Origin: Desulfobulbaceae bacterium
GTDB taxonomy: Bacteria > Desulfobacterota > Desulfobulbia > Desulfobulbales > Desulfobulbaceae
Direction: 5' to 3'
DNA: 10,147 nt
Assembly: GCA_027011235.1 (NCBI GenBank)
Contig: JALVAI010000153.1
Location: 1 to 10,147 of the forward strand
Shown: positions 1 to 7,780 of the stretch, piece by piece
Layout of the letters: each line of letters starts with the position of its first letter
How positions within the stretch are numbered: the stretch's first letter is position 1
The notes under the pieces: model-generated
Told to the model about the DNA's origin: nothing
What the model saw: the letters and a program-made list of their open reading frames with translations, nothing else
Database searches by the model: none
Translations under genes and position numbers: made by a program

Positions 1-176
1 AGGCCAAACCAGAAAGCGCTGAGAATGACCGGCAGAAAATAGAGCTCCCGGGCAACGACATGGGTTTTGGCAAAATCATGGGGTAAAAGCATATGCATGC
101 CGCTGATGCCCAATACCATTACAGCAATGATGAGTACTCTTTGTCCATTTTCATATTGTTTGGCGGTGGTTTTCAT
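1..176 (-). CDS. N-terminus of a membrane protein, probably a sensor histidine kinase (cut by window edge)
   Basis: Only the first 58 codons are in the window; the gene runs off the left edge. The protein begins MKTTAKQYENGQRVLIIAVM. A first hydrophobic segment lies at about residues 14-30, followed by a short His-containing loop (LLPHDFAKTH), the stretch ARELYFLPVILSAFWFGL and the start of a second hydrophobic segment. From memory, the 'RELYFLPIILAAFWFG' style is typical of the multi-helix membrane N-terminus of sensor histidine kinases in Desulfobacterota; this is recognition by eye. An AGGAG at 189-193 (minus strand) lies 12 bases before the ATG, slightly long for a Shine-Dalgarno. It is on the same strand as the operon at 783-8188 but 606 bp from it, so probably a separate unit. 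The kinase domain itself is not visible, so the product class is inferred. Confidence 0.6.
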   Translation of the reverse strand, partial: MKTTAKQYENGQRVLIIAVMVLGISGMHMLLPHDFAKTHVVARELYFLPVILSAFWFG

Positions 177-782
177 CGTCTGTCTCTGCTCCTGTTGCAA
201 ATATTCATCTATTTCCCGGTTCCCTTTTTCGTTCTTCCAAAAACGGACCATCTATCTTTTACCTGTATCCAGTTCACAAAGCGTACCGGAACGGTAACAG
301 CACTGAAAATTATCCATTATTTTTCGATCTTTCAAATGGTTACAATAACAGACGCCTTCGATTATTCTCTCAACATTTCCGGCGTGCTGCCTGATATCTG
401 TACAGACAATCACGACTCAAAAGCCCTTGTGACCATTTTTTGGACAGTTATTGATCAGCAACAACAATAATCACTCCTGATAACCATCAAGTGGTAATTA
501 TATCGCTGGAACACCGGGAGAATACCGGGAAAAACAAAGGAAAAACAAGACATTGAATTTACGGCATCAGATCCTTGAGAGACCCAAGGACAAGACAAGT
601 TACGATGCGGAACAACGATTGACAAGAAATTGGGGGAGGCGGACCAGGTAGCCCCGGGGAGACATTAGGATGCAACTATGAGGCAATCTATTCGTATGCG
701 GGCGGGAAACATTACCGGCATCAACTGGAGAGAAACGGGCGTGGAATAAGTATCCTCACGGTTTCAGGGTACTTCTGATCAG
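177..782. other. Intergenic region without a convincing gene
   Basis: This stretch of about 600 bp separates the operon ending at 783 from the gene starting at 176. The longer reading frames across it have no recognisable protein character. It holds a possible minus-strand sigma-70 promoter (307-335), a short 11-bp-period repeat (about 514-549), a 23-codon plus-strand frame with an AGGA ribosome-site-like sequence (678-749), and an imperfect hairpin (748-774) just past the operon stop. No strong T-tract terminator is visible after the operon. A TTGACA occurs at 619-624 (plus) but has no good -10 at proper spacing. Confidence 0.6.
307..335 (-). promoter_or_regulatory. Possible sigma-70 promoter for the gene starting at 176
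   Basis: On the minus strand a TTGAAA box (330-335) is followed after exactly 17 bases by TAATTT (307-312). Transcription would start near 300, giving a leader of about 120 bases before the ATG at 176. Both boxes are imperfect and the region is AT-rich, so a chance match is quite possible. Confidence 0.3.
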
Positions 783-1931
783 TTAGAGCGCACAGGGAAG
801 ATTTTCTTTTCCCGTGCCACCTTCTCTATGGCACCCTGTGGAATCTATTGATATTTCGTTGGTATTGTCGACAGTCGGGTCTGGACACTGGCGTCGAATG
901 GCAAGAATATCATCACAATAATCGAAAAAGACCTCTATAAGTTCCGGATCAAAATGGCTTCCCGCATTTGATCGTAATAATGCCAATGCCTTTTCCAATG
1001 GCCAGGGCTTTTTATACGGGCGGGCGGAGAGCAGAGCGTCAAACACATCACTAATAGCCGCGATGCGGGCGGCCACAGGGATTTCCCGTTGACAAAGCCC
1101 GTCCGGATAGCCACTGCCGTCCCATTTTTCATGATGGGAGCGGGCTATTGACGATGCCATTTCTATCAAAGGTGAAGGATAACTGCCAATGATTCGTTGA
1201 CCGATTTTGGTATGCTCCTGCATGATCTTCCACTCCGCAGCAGTCAATTTCCCCTCCTTGAGAAGAATGTGATCGGGGATTCCGATCTTACCCACATCAT
1301 GCATGGCGCTTGCGTGCAGAATAAGTGAACATGTTGTCTCATCCAGGCCGGCGCCCCTGGCTAGAACCTCGGATATCCGGCTCATACGAACCACATGGGC
1401 CCCGGTTTCATTGTCCCGGAATTCACCCGCCAACCCCAGACGACGCACAATTTCAAGCTGCACGGCATGTATCTCTCTGGTCCTCTCCGCCACCTTCTGT
1501 TCCAGCAAGATGCTCCGCCGGTATTCCTGCCTGAGAAGATATTGTGTTTCCAACTGATTTTCAATTCTGAGGACCGCCTCCCAGAGTTCAAACGGCTTGG
1601 TCAGAAAATCCTTTGCCCCAAGGGACAATGCCTGCCGCCGGGTTTCCTCGTCCAATTGGGCAGTCAGGACAATTATCGGGAAATAGTTTTCCGGAGTGAT
1701 ACGGGGGACCAGCTCCCGCATGATATCAAGACCGCTCATGCGCGGCATACGAATATCGAGCAGCAGAAGGTCATAGTTGCCGTTTACACATAATGAAACA
1801 ACAGAACAGGGATCGGTTGTTGATGTAATATCCTCAAATCCTTCCACGTCAAGAATATTTTCCAGCAAGGCTATATTGGCCGCATTGTCATCCACAATCA
1901 GAATGCGGGACTGCCGTATCTTGTCTTTCAT
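783..1931 (-). CDS. Response regulator with HD-GYP domain (probable c-di-GMP phosphodiesterase)
   Basis: A cytoplasmic output protein of 382 residues, of the RpfG-like type. Residues about 8-125 are a receiver domain: acidic pair D14/D15, phosphoacceptor D59 (LLLLDIRMPRMSG), T90 and K112 (LTKPF) are all present. A short helical linker (about 126-165) leads to an HD-GYP domain (about 168-345). Expected metal and catalytic residues are intact: E175, H179, H211-D212 with K215 (HDVGK), H240, then H266-H267, D271 and the GYP at 274-276 (HHEKWDGSGYP). The family hydrolyses cyclic di-GMP, so phosphorylation would be expected to lower c-di-GMP. The last 35 or so residues look disordered. It is the last gene of the operon, 25 bp after the hybrid kinase, which is its natural phosphodonor. 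The ribosome site is poor: GGGAG lies only two bases from the ATG, but no other in-frame ATG or GTG exists upstream before the kinase stop region. Domain calls are firm; the partner is inferred. Confidence 0.93.
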   Translation of the reverse strand: MKDKIRQSRILIVDDNAANIALLENILDVEGFEDITSTTDPCSVVSLCVNGNYDLLLLDIRMPRMSGLDIMRELVPRITPENYFPIIVLTAQLDEETRRQALSLGAKDFLTKPFELWEAVLRIENQLETQYLLRQEYRRSILLEQKVAERTREIHAVQLEIVRRLGLAGEFRDNETGAHVVRMSRISEVLARGAGLDETTCSLILHASAMHDVGKIGIPDHILLKEGKLTAAEWKIMQEHTKIGQRIIGSYPSPLIEMASSIARSHHEKWDGSGYPDGLCQREIPVAARIAAISDVFDALLSARPYKKPWPLEKALALLRSNAGSHFDPELIEVFFDYCDDILAIRRQCPDPTVDNTNEISIDSTGCHREGGTGKENLPCAL

Positions 1932-1956
1932 AACTCCCAGGCCTTCATGATGATTA

Positions 1957-4821
1957 TTACTTTGCAGGATTCAGACACTTTTGAATTTCCATCCACAGAT
2001 CATTAAGACCAAAAGGTTTTGTGAGATAGGCCGAAAAACCAAGCTGCAGACACTCGTCAATGGTTTTCTGCATGGCATCCGCACTCAGGGCGATCACGGG
2101 AATATTGGCCGTATCCGGATTTTTCCGCAATTCGAGAAAGGCCTCTTTTCCACTCATGCCCGGCAAATGCAAATCCATGAGGATAAGATCCGGTTTCAAC
2201 AGGGTGGCTGCTTCAAGACCCTTTTCCGCATTTTTCCGTACTATAAGGGTAAATCCCGGCCAACGCCGGATTATACTTTTCAACAGTTGAATATTGCAGA
2301 CATTATCCTCAATATAGAGCAGAGTCGCTGGTCCCTGGAACTGTTCAGCAGCCACCAGGCGGCCCTGCTCATTCGGATCGGCAATGGCTTCGGCCTTCAC
2401 GGCCGGCAAAAATACCCTGAAAACACTACCGGAACCAGGTGAACTCTCGACCTCGAGAAAACCACCCATCCGTTCAACAAGTTGCTTGGTAATGGTCAGC
2501 CCAATACCTGTCCCCTCTATTTCCGAATTCTCATGGCCAAGGCGGGCAAAGGCGACAAAAAGATCATCCATGGACCGGGGATCAATGCCGATTCCGGTAT
2601 CAACAACTTCAATGCACAACATCTCCTCCTGTTCCCGGCAGGATATGGACACAGTTCCCTGGGGATGATTATATTTGACGGCATTGGAAAGAAGATTGAT
2701 CAATACCTGTTTAAACTTGGTCAAATCAGCCAGTATCCGGGGAGACTGGCCAAGAGATGCTTCATCAACCTTGATGGCAACCTGGGCCCGTTTGGCAAGG
2801 GGAAGCATGAGGGCAACACAGTCCCTTATCGTATCGGCCGCTGATACAGGTTCCGACGACAATCGGATGCGTCCGGACTCGATCCGGGAAAGTTCAAGGA
2901 TCTCATTGATGAGCTCCAGTAAATGCCGGCCTGCCGTATGTATTTTCAGAAGCTGCCCGGTTTGCTGATCACTGAGAGGATTGTTACTGTGTTTTTGAAG
3001 CAGGAGTTCGGAAAAGCCGTTAATGGCATTGAGGGGGGTTCTCAGTTCATGACTCATCCGGGAAAGGAATTCGGTCTTAGCCCGATTTGCCGCTTCCGCC
3101 TTTTCCCAGGCCTGTTTCAACTCGGAAATATTTTCCTTGATACTTACATAATGGGTGACGATTCCCCTGCTGTTTTTTAACGGCGCAACCAGGACATTTT
3201 CCGTGTATATCTCGCCTTTCTTTGACCGGTTGATGAACTCGCCGTGCCAGACCTCTTCTCTTGTCAATGTTGCCCAAAGGTCCTGATAGGTTGCCTGCGC
3301 AACCAGCCCGCTTGCGAGCATGGATGGATTATGCCCTATCAGTTCACTGCGGTCATATCCGGAAATCTTTTCCGCTTCCCGATTCACATATTCAATAATT
3401 GCGTTGGTATCGGTAATAATGATGGAACATGGATTCTGCTCCACCACCAGTTGAAACTTTTCCCGTTCAGCTATCTCCCGCTCAAGACTTTCCGTCCGCT
3501 CGCAAACCAGTTGTTCCAGATTTCTGTTTAATGCGGCAAGTTCTGCTTCGGCACGTTTTCGCTTGGTGATATCCAGACTGTATTCGATCATCTGCGCCAG
3601 TTTGCCGTTGGCGTCAAAAATCGGATATCCATGAACCTCAACAACAATTTCCCGGCCGCATTTATCATAGTGAATATGCTCCATGCACACAGGACGGCCG
3701 GTTGCCTTCACCTGTTGCAGGGGACATTGATGTTTTGTGCCACTGCAGGGGGTCTGCCGTCGATGGGACATGCGAAAACACAGATCCGTCCTGCCGGGAT
3801 TGATCTCGCGGGCAGCCCTGTTATGGACAATTACCTCATAGGTATCAACATCAATGACATAAAAAGGATGACTCAAGGCATCCATAACAGACTGAAGAAA
3901 ATGGGCCTGTCGCCGCTGCTCTGCCTCGGCCTGCCGGCGGATTCTTATTTCCTCTTCCAGACGGATAGTCCGCCGGGCAATCCGCTCTTCAAGCTGGTTA
4001 TTGAGCGTATTGAGTTTGTGCCGACTCTGTTCTTCCCGGGCAATGATACGCCTGATTTCACGCAAGGCATGTCGGGCCCGCAGCAGAAACACAAGCGAAA
4101 CAAAGAAAATTCCCAAAAACATGCCACGGGAGGAAGAGCTTCTGGAATCTTGCTGCACCTTTCTGATACGCAACATCTCCCGTTGTCCATCAAGAAAAAT
4201 CCTGTTGGTATTTCCGACAAGACGCCGGAAAAAAGGTTCTATCTGTTTATACTTCCGTAACGTGGCAGCAACCCCTGTATCTGCGCCATCCGCGGATTCC
4301 GCAGATACAGTTTTTTCGGAAAAAGTATTGGATTGCGGCAGGATTATGCCATCAAGCATTTCCCTGAGAAGAGCGATTTTCGTGCGAATTTCTATGACGC
4401 CAAGGTTGATCCGTCCCGGAAAATAATTGTGATAGGACAGGGTCCTGGAAATCAGGTCCTTTTCCTCCTGATTGACCCGGTAATGTCGGGTATAGGTCCC
4501 CCCGTGCTGGATGACGTCCAGCAGTTTTTCCAGGTCATCGAGTTTTTTATCAATCTGTTTTTTCCCTATTTGAAAATTCTTTTGGCAGCGAGTGAGAAAT
4601 AACTTGTCAAACTGGATATGCAGCTCCTGCACCAGCTCGCGCGCCACATAGCCAAGTTCAACCTTTACCTGATCATTGGCCGTGAGCTGCTGCAGATACC
4701 CGTCCCGCACAACTTCATATTTATGCATGGCGGCAAGCCCTATCATGCCGATGAGAAACAGGCCGACCAGAAATTGCACCTGAGCGGGAATGGATCGATT
4801 GAAAAATTTGTTAAAACCCAT
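1957..4821 (-). CDS. Hybrid sensor histidine kinase (periplasmic domain, PAS-PAS, HisKA, HATPase, receiver)
   Basis: An inner-membrane sensor of 954 residues from the chosen start (MGFNKFFNRS). Transmembrane helices lie at about 16-33 and 233-248, enclosing about 200 periplasmic residues that look mostly helical and match no family I recognise. A coiled coil (about 255-305) follows. PAS 1 (about 308-419) carries C348, C359, C366, C379 and C388. PAS 2 spans about 454-565. The HisKA phosphorylation site is H591 (SHELRTPLN). ATP-binding motifs are the N box (LINLLSNAVKYN, N709/N713), DTGIG (D741) and GTGIGL (about 770-775). A C-terminal receiver has E838/D839, phosphoacceptor D883, S913 and K935. 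There is no HPt domain. The chosen ATG overlaps the stop of the binding-protein gene by 11 bp, suggesting translational coupling. An in-frame ATG at 4848 has a better ribosome site (AGG, five bases away) and would add nine residues; an open frame to 4920 is less likely. The partner binding protein upstream is the probable signal source, and the HD-GYP regulator downstream is the probable target. Confidence 0.93.
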   Translation of the reverse strand: MGFNKFFNRSIPAQVQFLVGLFLIGMIGLAAMHKYEVVRDGYLQQLTANDQVKVELGYVARELVQELHIQFDKLFLTRCQKNFQIGKKQIDKKLDDLEKLLDVIQHGGTYTRHYRVNQEEKDLISRTLSYHNYFPGRINLGVIEIRTKIALLREMLDGIILPQSNTFSEKTVSAESADGADTGVAATLRKYKQIEPFFRRLVGNTNRIFLDGQREMLRIRKVQQDSRSSSSRGMFLGIFFVSLVFLLRARHALREIRRIIAREEQSRHKLNTLNNQLEERIARRTIRLEEEIRIRRQAEAEQRRQAHFLQSVMDALSHPFYVIDVDTYEVIVHNRAAREINPGRTDLCFRMSHRRQTPCSGTKHQCPLQQVKATGRPVCMEHIHYDKCGREIVVEVHGYPIFDANGKLAQMIEYSLDITKRKRAEAELAALNRNLEQLVCERTESLEREIAEREKFQLVVEQNPCSIIITDTNAIIEYVNREAEKISGYDRSELIGHNPSMLASGLVAQATYQDLWATLTREEVWHGEFINRSKKGEIYTENVLVAPLKNSRGIVTHYVSIKENISELKQAWEKAEAANRAKTEFLSRMSHELRTPLNAINGFSELLLQKHSNNPLSDQQTGQLLKIHTAGRHLLELINEILELSRIESGRIRLSSEPVSAADTIRDCVALMLPLAKRAQVAIKVDEASLGQSPRILADLTKFKQVLINLLSNAVKYNHPQGTVSISCREQEEMLCIEVVDTGIGIDPRSMDDLFVAFARLGHENSEIEGTGIGLTITKQLVERMGGFLEVESSPGSGSVFRVFLPAVKAEAIADPNEQGRLVAAEQFQGPATLLYIEDNVCNIQLLKSIIRRWPGFTLIVRKNAEKGLEAATLLKPDLILMDLHLPGMSGKEAFLELRKNPDTANIPVIALSADAMQKTIDECLQLGFSAYLTKPFGLNDLWMEIQKCLNPAK

Positions 4822-5641
4822 AGCGGCAAAATATTTCTCTGCCGGCATCGGAACCTGCCAGGGCAAGAAATTGGCGGGCGAGCTCCGGATGTCTTGAATA
4901 GGCCAACATTCCGATGGCAATCTTTTGCTTTCTTGTCTGCTGTCTGGGCAGACGAAGCTCTTGCACAGCCTTCTCGTTGTCTCCTTGATGAAGAACCGCC
5001 CGCCAGTTCAACACAACATCAGCAGTGCCGTGACGCAGGCCATTCACCAAATCGCGGGAATCCGTGCCAAAGTGATCCGCTTTTTTCACTACTGACCGAT
5101 ATATATCAAGACGATTGAGCAGATACCGTGTTTCCCTGCCCACGGAGCCGGCATCCGGCAGTCCAATGGCTGTTTTCAAATCATGCCGCAACAGCTCCCG
5201 CAGGTCAGGCCTGACCTTCTTTGGATTCCCCTTACGCACAAACAGGGCAAGTTCCATATACCCGACATCCACACGCGCGGTAATGATTCCCCTGGCCTCC
5301 AAAGGTTGAAGATAGCTGGTATTGCCTGGCAAAAACAGATCTCCGATCCGGTTGACCTCGATGGATTTCTGCAAATAGGATGAAGCCCCGTAGCTTATTC
5401 TGACAGCGCAATCATGACGCTGTTCCATAAGAGCAGCCAACTCCATGATCGGCCGGGTCATGGTTGCCCCGCAATAGACAAGCAGCTCTTTTTTTCCAAA
5501 TTCATCCTGAAATGGATGCTCAACGGGATTGCAGCCGGAAAGAAGACACAGGAACAGGGCCAGGAATATCCCTGTTATTGTTCCAGGTACTTGTCCATTG
5601 GTCTCAGGCGCCACCAGGCTTCTCCCACATTGTGCCATCAT
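4811..5641 (-). CDS. ModA-like periplasmic solute-binding lipoprotein
   Basis: A 276-residue extracytoplasmic binding protein. A hydrophobic segment (about 21-36) ends in the lipobox LSGC (34-37), so mature protein should be lipid-anchored at C37. The remainder resembles the molybdate-binding (ModA, SBP_bac_11) fold: YCGATMTRP (about 56-64) in place of the first ligand loop, SYGASSYLQKSIE (83-95), GDLFLPGNTSYL (100-111) where ModA has ADLFISAD, and the end REIFCRYGF, close to the ModA ending. The W at 213 seems to sit where ModA has its ligand tyrosine, so the ligand may differ from molybdate. No ABC permease or ATPase gene is next to it. It lies between a chemoreceptor (25 bp upstream) and a hybrid kinase (11-bp overlap), which suggests a sensory rather than transport role. 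Start: ATG codons at 5641 and 5638 have no well-spaced ribosome site, whereas a GTG at 5614 has GGGAG seven bases upstream and gives a shorter signal peptide; that start may be the real one. Confidence 0.82.
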   Translation of the reverse strand: MMAQCGRSLVAPETNGQVPGTITGIFLALFLCLLSGCNPVEHPFQDEFGKKELLVYCGATMTRPIMELAALMEQRHDCAVRISYGASSYLQKSIEVNRIGDLFLPGNTSYLQPLEARGIITARVDVGYMELALFVRKGNPKKVRPDLRELLRHDLKTAIGLPDAGSVGRETRYLLNRLDIYRSVVKKADHFGTDSRDLVNGLRHGTADVVLNWRAVLHQGDNEKAVQELRLPRQQTRKQKIAIGMLAYSRHPELARQFLALAGSDAGREIFCRYGF

Positions 5642-5666
5642 CTCTTGAACAACCGAACAGTGCCTC

Positions 5667-7721
5667 TTACACCTTGAAATTACCGACCGTCCTGTTCAGT
5701 CGGCCAGCCATGCCACTCAACTCCTGTGCGTTTTCCCTTACCCGGTCGCTGTCGGTTGTTATGGCGGCAGCGGCATCGCTGACCCCGTGAATATCCCGGC
5801 TCACCTCACCAAGGACACCGGCGCCCTGGTTGATGTTTTCATTCACCTCCTGAATGCCCTCGGACGCCTGGTTGATATTGGTCGATATTTCTTTGGTCGC
5901 CAAGGCCTGATCCTCGACAGCCTTGGACATTGACCCAATCATATCATTAATATTACTGATGATTGTTGATATGTCCACGATACTGGCCGAGGCATTGTCT
6001 GTATTGCCCTGGATATCGGAAATTTTTTCCTTGATCTCATCGGTAGCCTCGGAAGTCTGCTTGGCCAGGTCCTTGATCTCGTTGGCAACCACGGCAAATC
6101 CCTTGCCGGCTTCACCGGCCCGGGCCGCTTCAATGGTTGCGTTCAATGCCAACAGGTTGACCTGATCGGAAATTTCCGCGATTGCCTCGAGCACTCGGCC
6201 AATACCAACGGCGGATAGGCCAAGGGCCTGCATCTGTTTTGTCGCCTCGGCAGCCCTGGTGACCGCATTGCCGGCAATAGTCCTGGTCTTTTCAACTTTA
6301 TCCGCAATATCATTTATGGTGGTTGTCATTCCCCGGGAAGAATCAGCAACTATGGACAAATTGGTTGCGGATTGTTCCATTGCCGCGGCAACATTGGTAA
6401 AATTACTGTTCAACTCTTCGGTGGCTGCGGCTACCATCTCTGACCTTTCGGAGGTATCATCGGCAGTGGACGACATATTCGATGCCAGCTCGGCCAGCTG
6501 ATGGGACGCCTCATCAATGGATGTGGCATTACCGATCACCTGCTTGACAATGCCCTGGATCTGATCAAGAAATTTATTGAAATATCCGGCCATCACCCCG
6601 ATTTCATCCTCTTTTTCCACCACAAGTCTTTTGGTCAGATCACCATTGCCGTCAGCTATCTCCCTTAACATCCCGGCAGTGCGATTGATGGAACTGGTGA
6701 TAAACCGAATGCCAATGAACAGGGGAATAAGAATGGCGGCAAAAAGGGCAAGACAAAGGCCCAGGATCGACATTTTCAAATTGTGCAGGATGGCGTAATC
6801 CCGGGAAGCATCATAGGTATAAGCCATCACGCCAATGGTTGTATTACTGAAATCCTTGATGGGAAACAGGGTGATAAAATAGTTCCCGGTCCCGGCATGA
6901 TATACACCGTTATGGCCGGAATCGAGCATTGCCGGGGTAATCAAGCCATCGGTCACCTCCTCTCCGGTGGAAAAGATATACACATATTTATCACCCAGCA
7001 CTTTGTGGTCCTTGAGTTTGGTGGCAACGGAAAGATACCTCTTGTCCATATACACACTTAAATATTCTCCTTTTTCGTCAACAGAACTCCGAACAAGAGG
7101 TTCATAGGAAGAGAGCATCTCCACAGATCCGAGATAATGACCATTGCCGGCAATAACAGGGGCGATTCCCCGCAGGGCAAAACCTCCACGCCCTATTTCA
7201 ATACCGGTGATAGGCGCATGCCCGCCCCGGCTGATAGTCGTTATTGTGGTGCGGAAACCGCTCAGATCATCACTTGTTGTCTGTTTTTTCCTCCATAATC
7301 TGATCAGACTGCGCGCCGAGGGAAGATGAAAATGCAGGCGCAGTTCTTTTCCGTTATGGACATCTTTATACCCCTGTTCAATGGTGGAGAAATAGGACAG
7401 CACCCGCTCCCTTGCCTGCTGCAGATAGGGATCGTGCGCATCGTCTATATTGCCCTTGTGGGCTATTGCATAGGCATCAAGGACGAATTGGTCCCGACTG
7501 AATAATGACGCGATGGCAAGCAGGTCAGCAGTGAGACGCTTTTCAGCCAACTGGATGGAGGTTACTTTATTTTCCGCAATTTTGATGAGATTGCCTTCTA
7601 TGATCCCCTGTACCTTGGAATTGGCCACCAGATAAAGAACAACCGAAAATATGATGGTGATTATGATAACAGGGAGAAGGGTACGAGGGCCTATGTTTTT
7701 GATGGTAAATAACTTTTTCAT
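5667..7721 (-). CDS. Methyl-accepting chemotaxis protein with Cache sensor domain
   Basis: A membrane chemoreceptor of 684 residues starting MKKLFTIKNI. Transmembrane helix 1 is at about 15-33 and helix 2 at about 317-340. The periplasmic part between them (about 35-312) contains LHFHLPSARSLIRLW, GIEIGRGGFALRGIAPV and YLGSVE, which I recognise as the style of double-Cache ligand-binding domains (dCACHE_3-like). A HAMP domain follows (about 339-392), with GNGDLTKRL and EDEIGVMAGYFN. The cytoplasmic signalling domain occupies about 422-682, with the highly conserved hairpin tip ISDQVNLLALNATIEAARAGEAGKGFAVVANEIKDLA split across about 516-553. It ends NFKV with no CheR/CheB-binding pentapeptide. 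The ligand is unknown; the binding protein encoded next could present it. The open frame extends to a TTG at 7805, but that would overlap the upstream gene and place a charged tail before the first helix, so the ATG at 7721 is preferred; its ribosome site (AAGGA, 13 bases away) is weak. Confidence 0.92.
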   Translation of the reverse strand: MKKLFTIKNIGPRTLLPVIIITIIFSVVLYLVANSKVQGIIEGNLIKIAENKVTSIQLAEKRLTADLLAIASLFSRDQFVLDAYAIAHKGNIDDAHDPYLQQARERVLSYFSTIEQGYKDVHNGKELRLHFHLPSARSLIRLWRKKQTTSDDLSGFRTTITTISRGGHAPITGIEIGRGGFALRGIAPVIAGNGHYLGSVEMLSSYEPLVRSSVDEKGEYLSVYMDKRYLSVATKLKDHKVLGDKYVYIFSTGEEVTDGLITPAMLDSGHNGVYHAGTGNYFITLFPIKDFSNTTIGVMAYTYDASRDYAILHNLKMSILGLCLALFAAILIPLFIGIRFITSSINRTAGMLREIADGNGDLTKRLVVEKEDEIGVMAGYFNKFLDQIQGIVKQVIGNATSIDEASHQLAELASNMSSTADDTSERSEMVAAATEELNSNFTNVAAAMEQSATNLSIVADSSRGMTTTINDIADKVEKTRTIAGNAVTRAAEATKQMQALGLSAVGIGRVLEAIAEISDQVNLLALNATIEAARAGEAGKGFAVVANEIKDLAKQTSEATDEIKEKISDIQGNTDNASASIVDISTIISNINDMIGSMSKAVEDQALATKEISTNINQASEGIQEVNENINQGAGVLGEVSRDIHGVSDAAAAITTDSDRVRENAQELSGMAGRLNRTVGNFKV

Positions 7722-7780
7722 AAAACTGTCTTTTTCCTTTTTTCCACGCGTTGTCATGTGTTCATCCGACCACCGGACGT

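Noticed and set aside
93..470. Plus-strand open frame of 125 codons at the left edge
   Set aside because: It overlaps the opposite-strand membrane-protein start and its sequence is low in protein character; the minus-strand reading is far more convincing.
497..525. TATAAT on the minus strand (497-502) as a promoter
   Set aside because: The -35 position reads GTATTC, a poor match, and the distance to the gene at 176 is over 300 bp.
619..647. TTGACA as a plus-strand -35 box
   Set aside because: At 16-18 bases downstream there is only GC-rich sequence with no -10-like hexamer, and no gene follows on that strand.
3631..4260. Plus-strand open frame of 209 codons inside the hybrid kinase gene
   Set aside because: It is antisense to the strongly supported PAS and coiled-coil coding sequence and its protein shows no domain character, so it is a shadow frame.
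4618..5118. Plus-strand open frame of 166 codons across the kinase/binding-protein junction
   Set aside because: It is antisense to two well-supported genes and has no recognisable motif.
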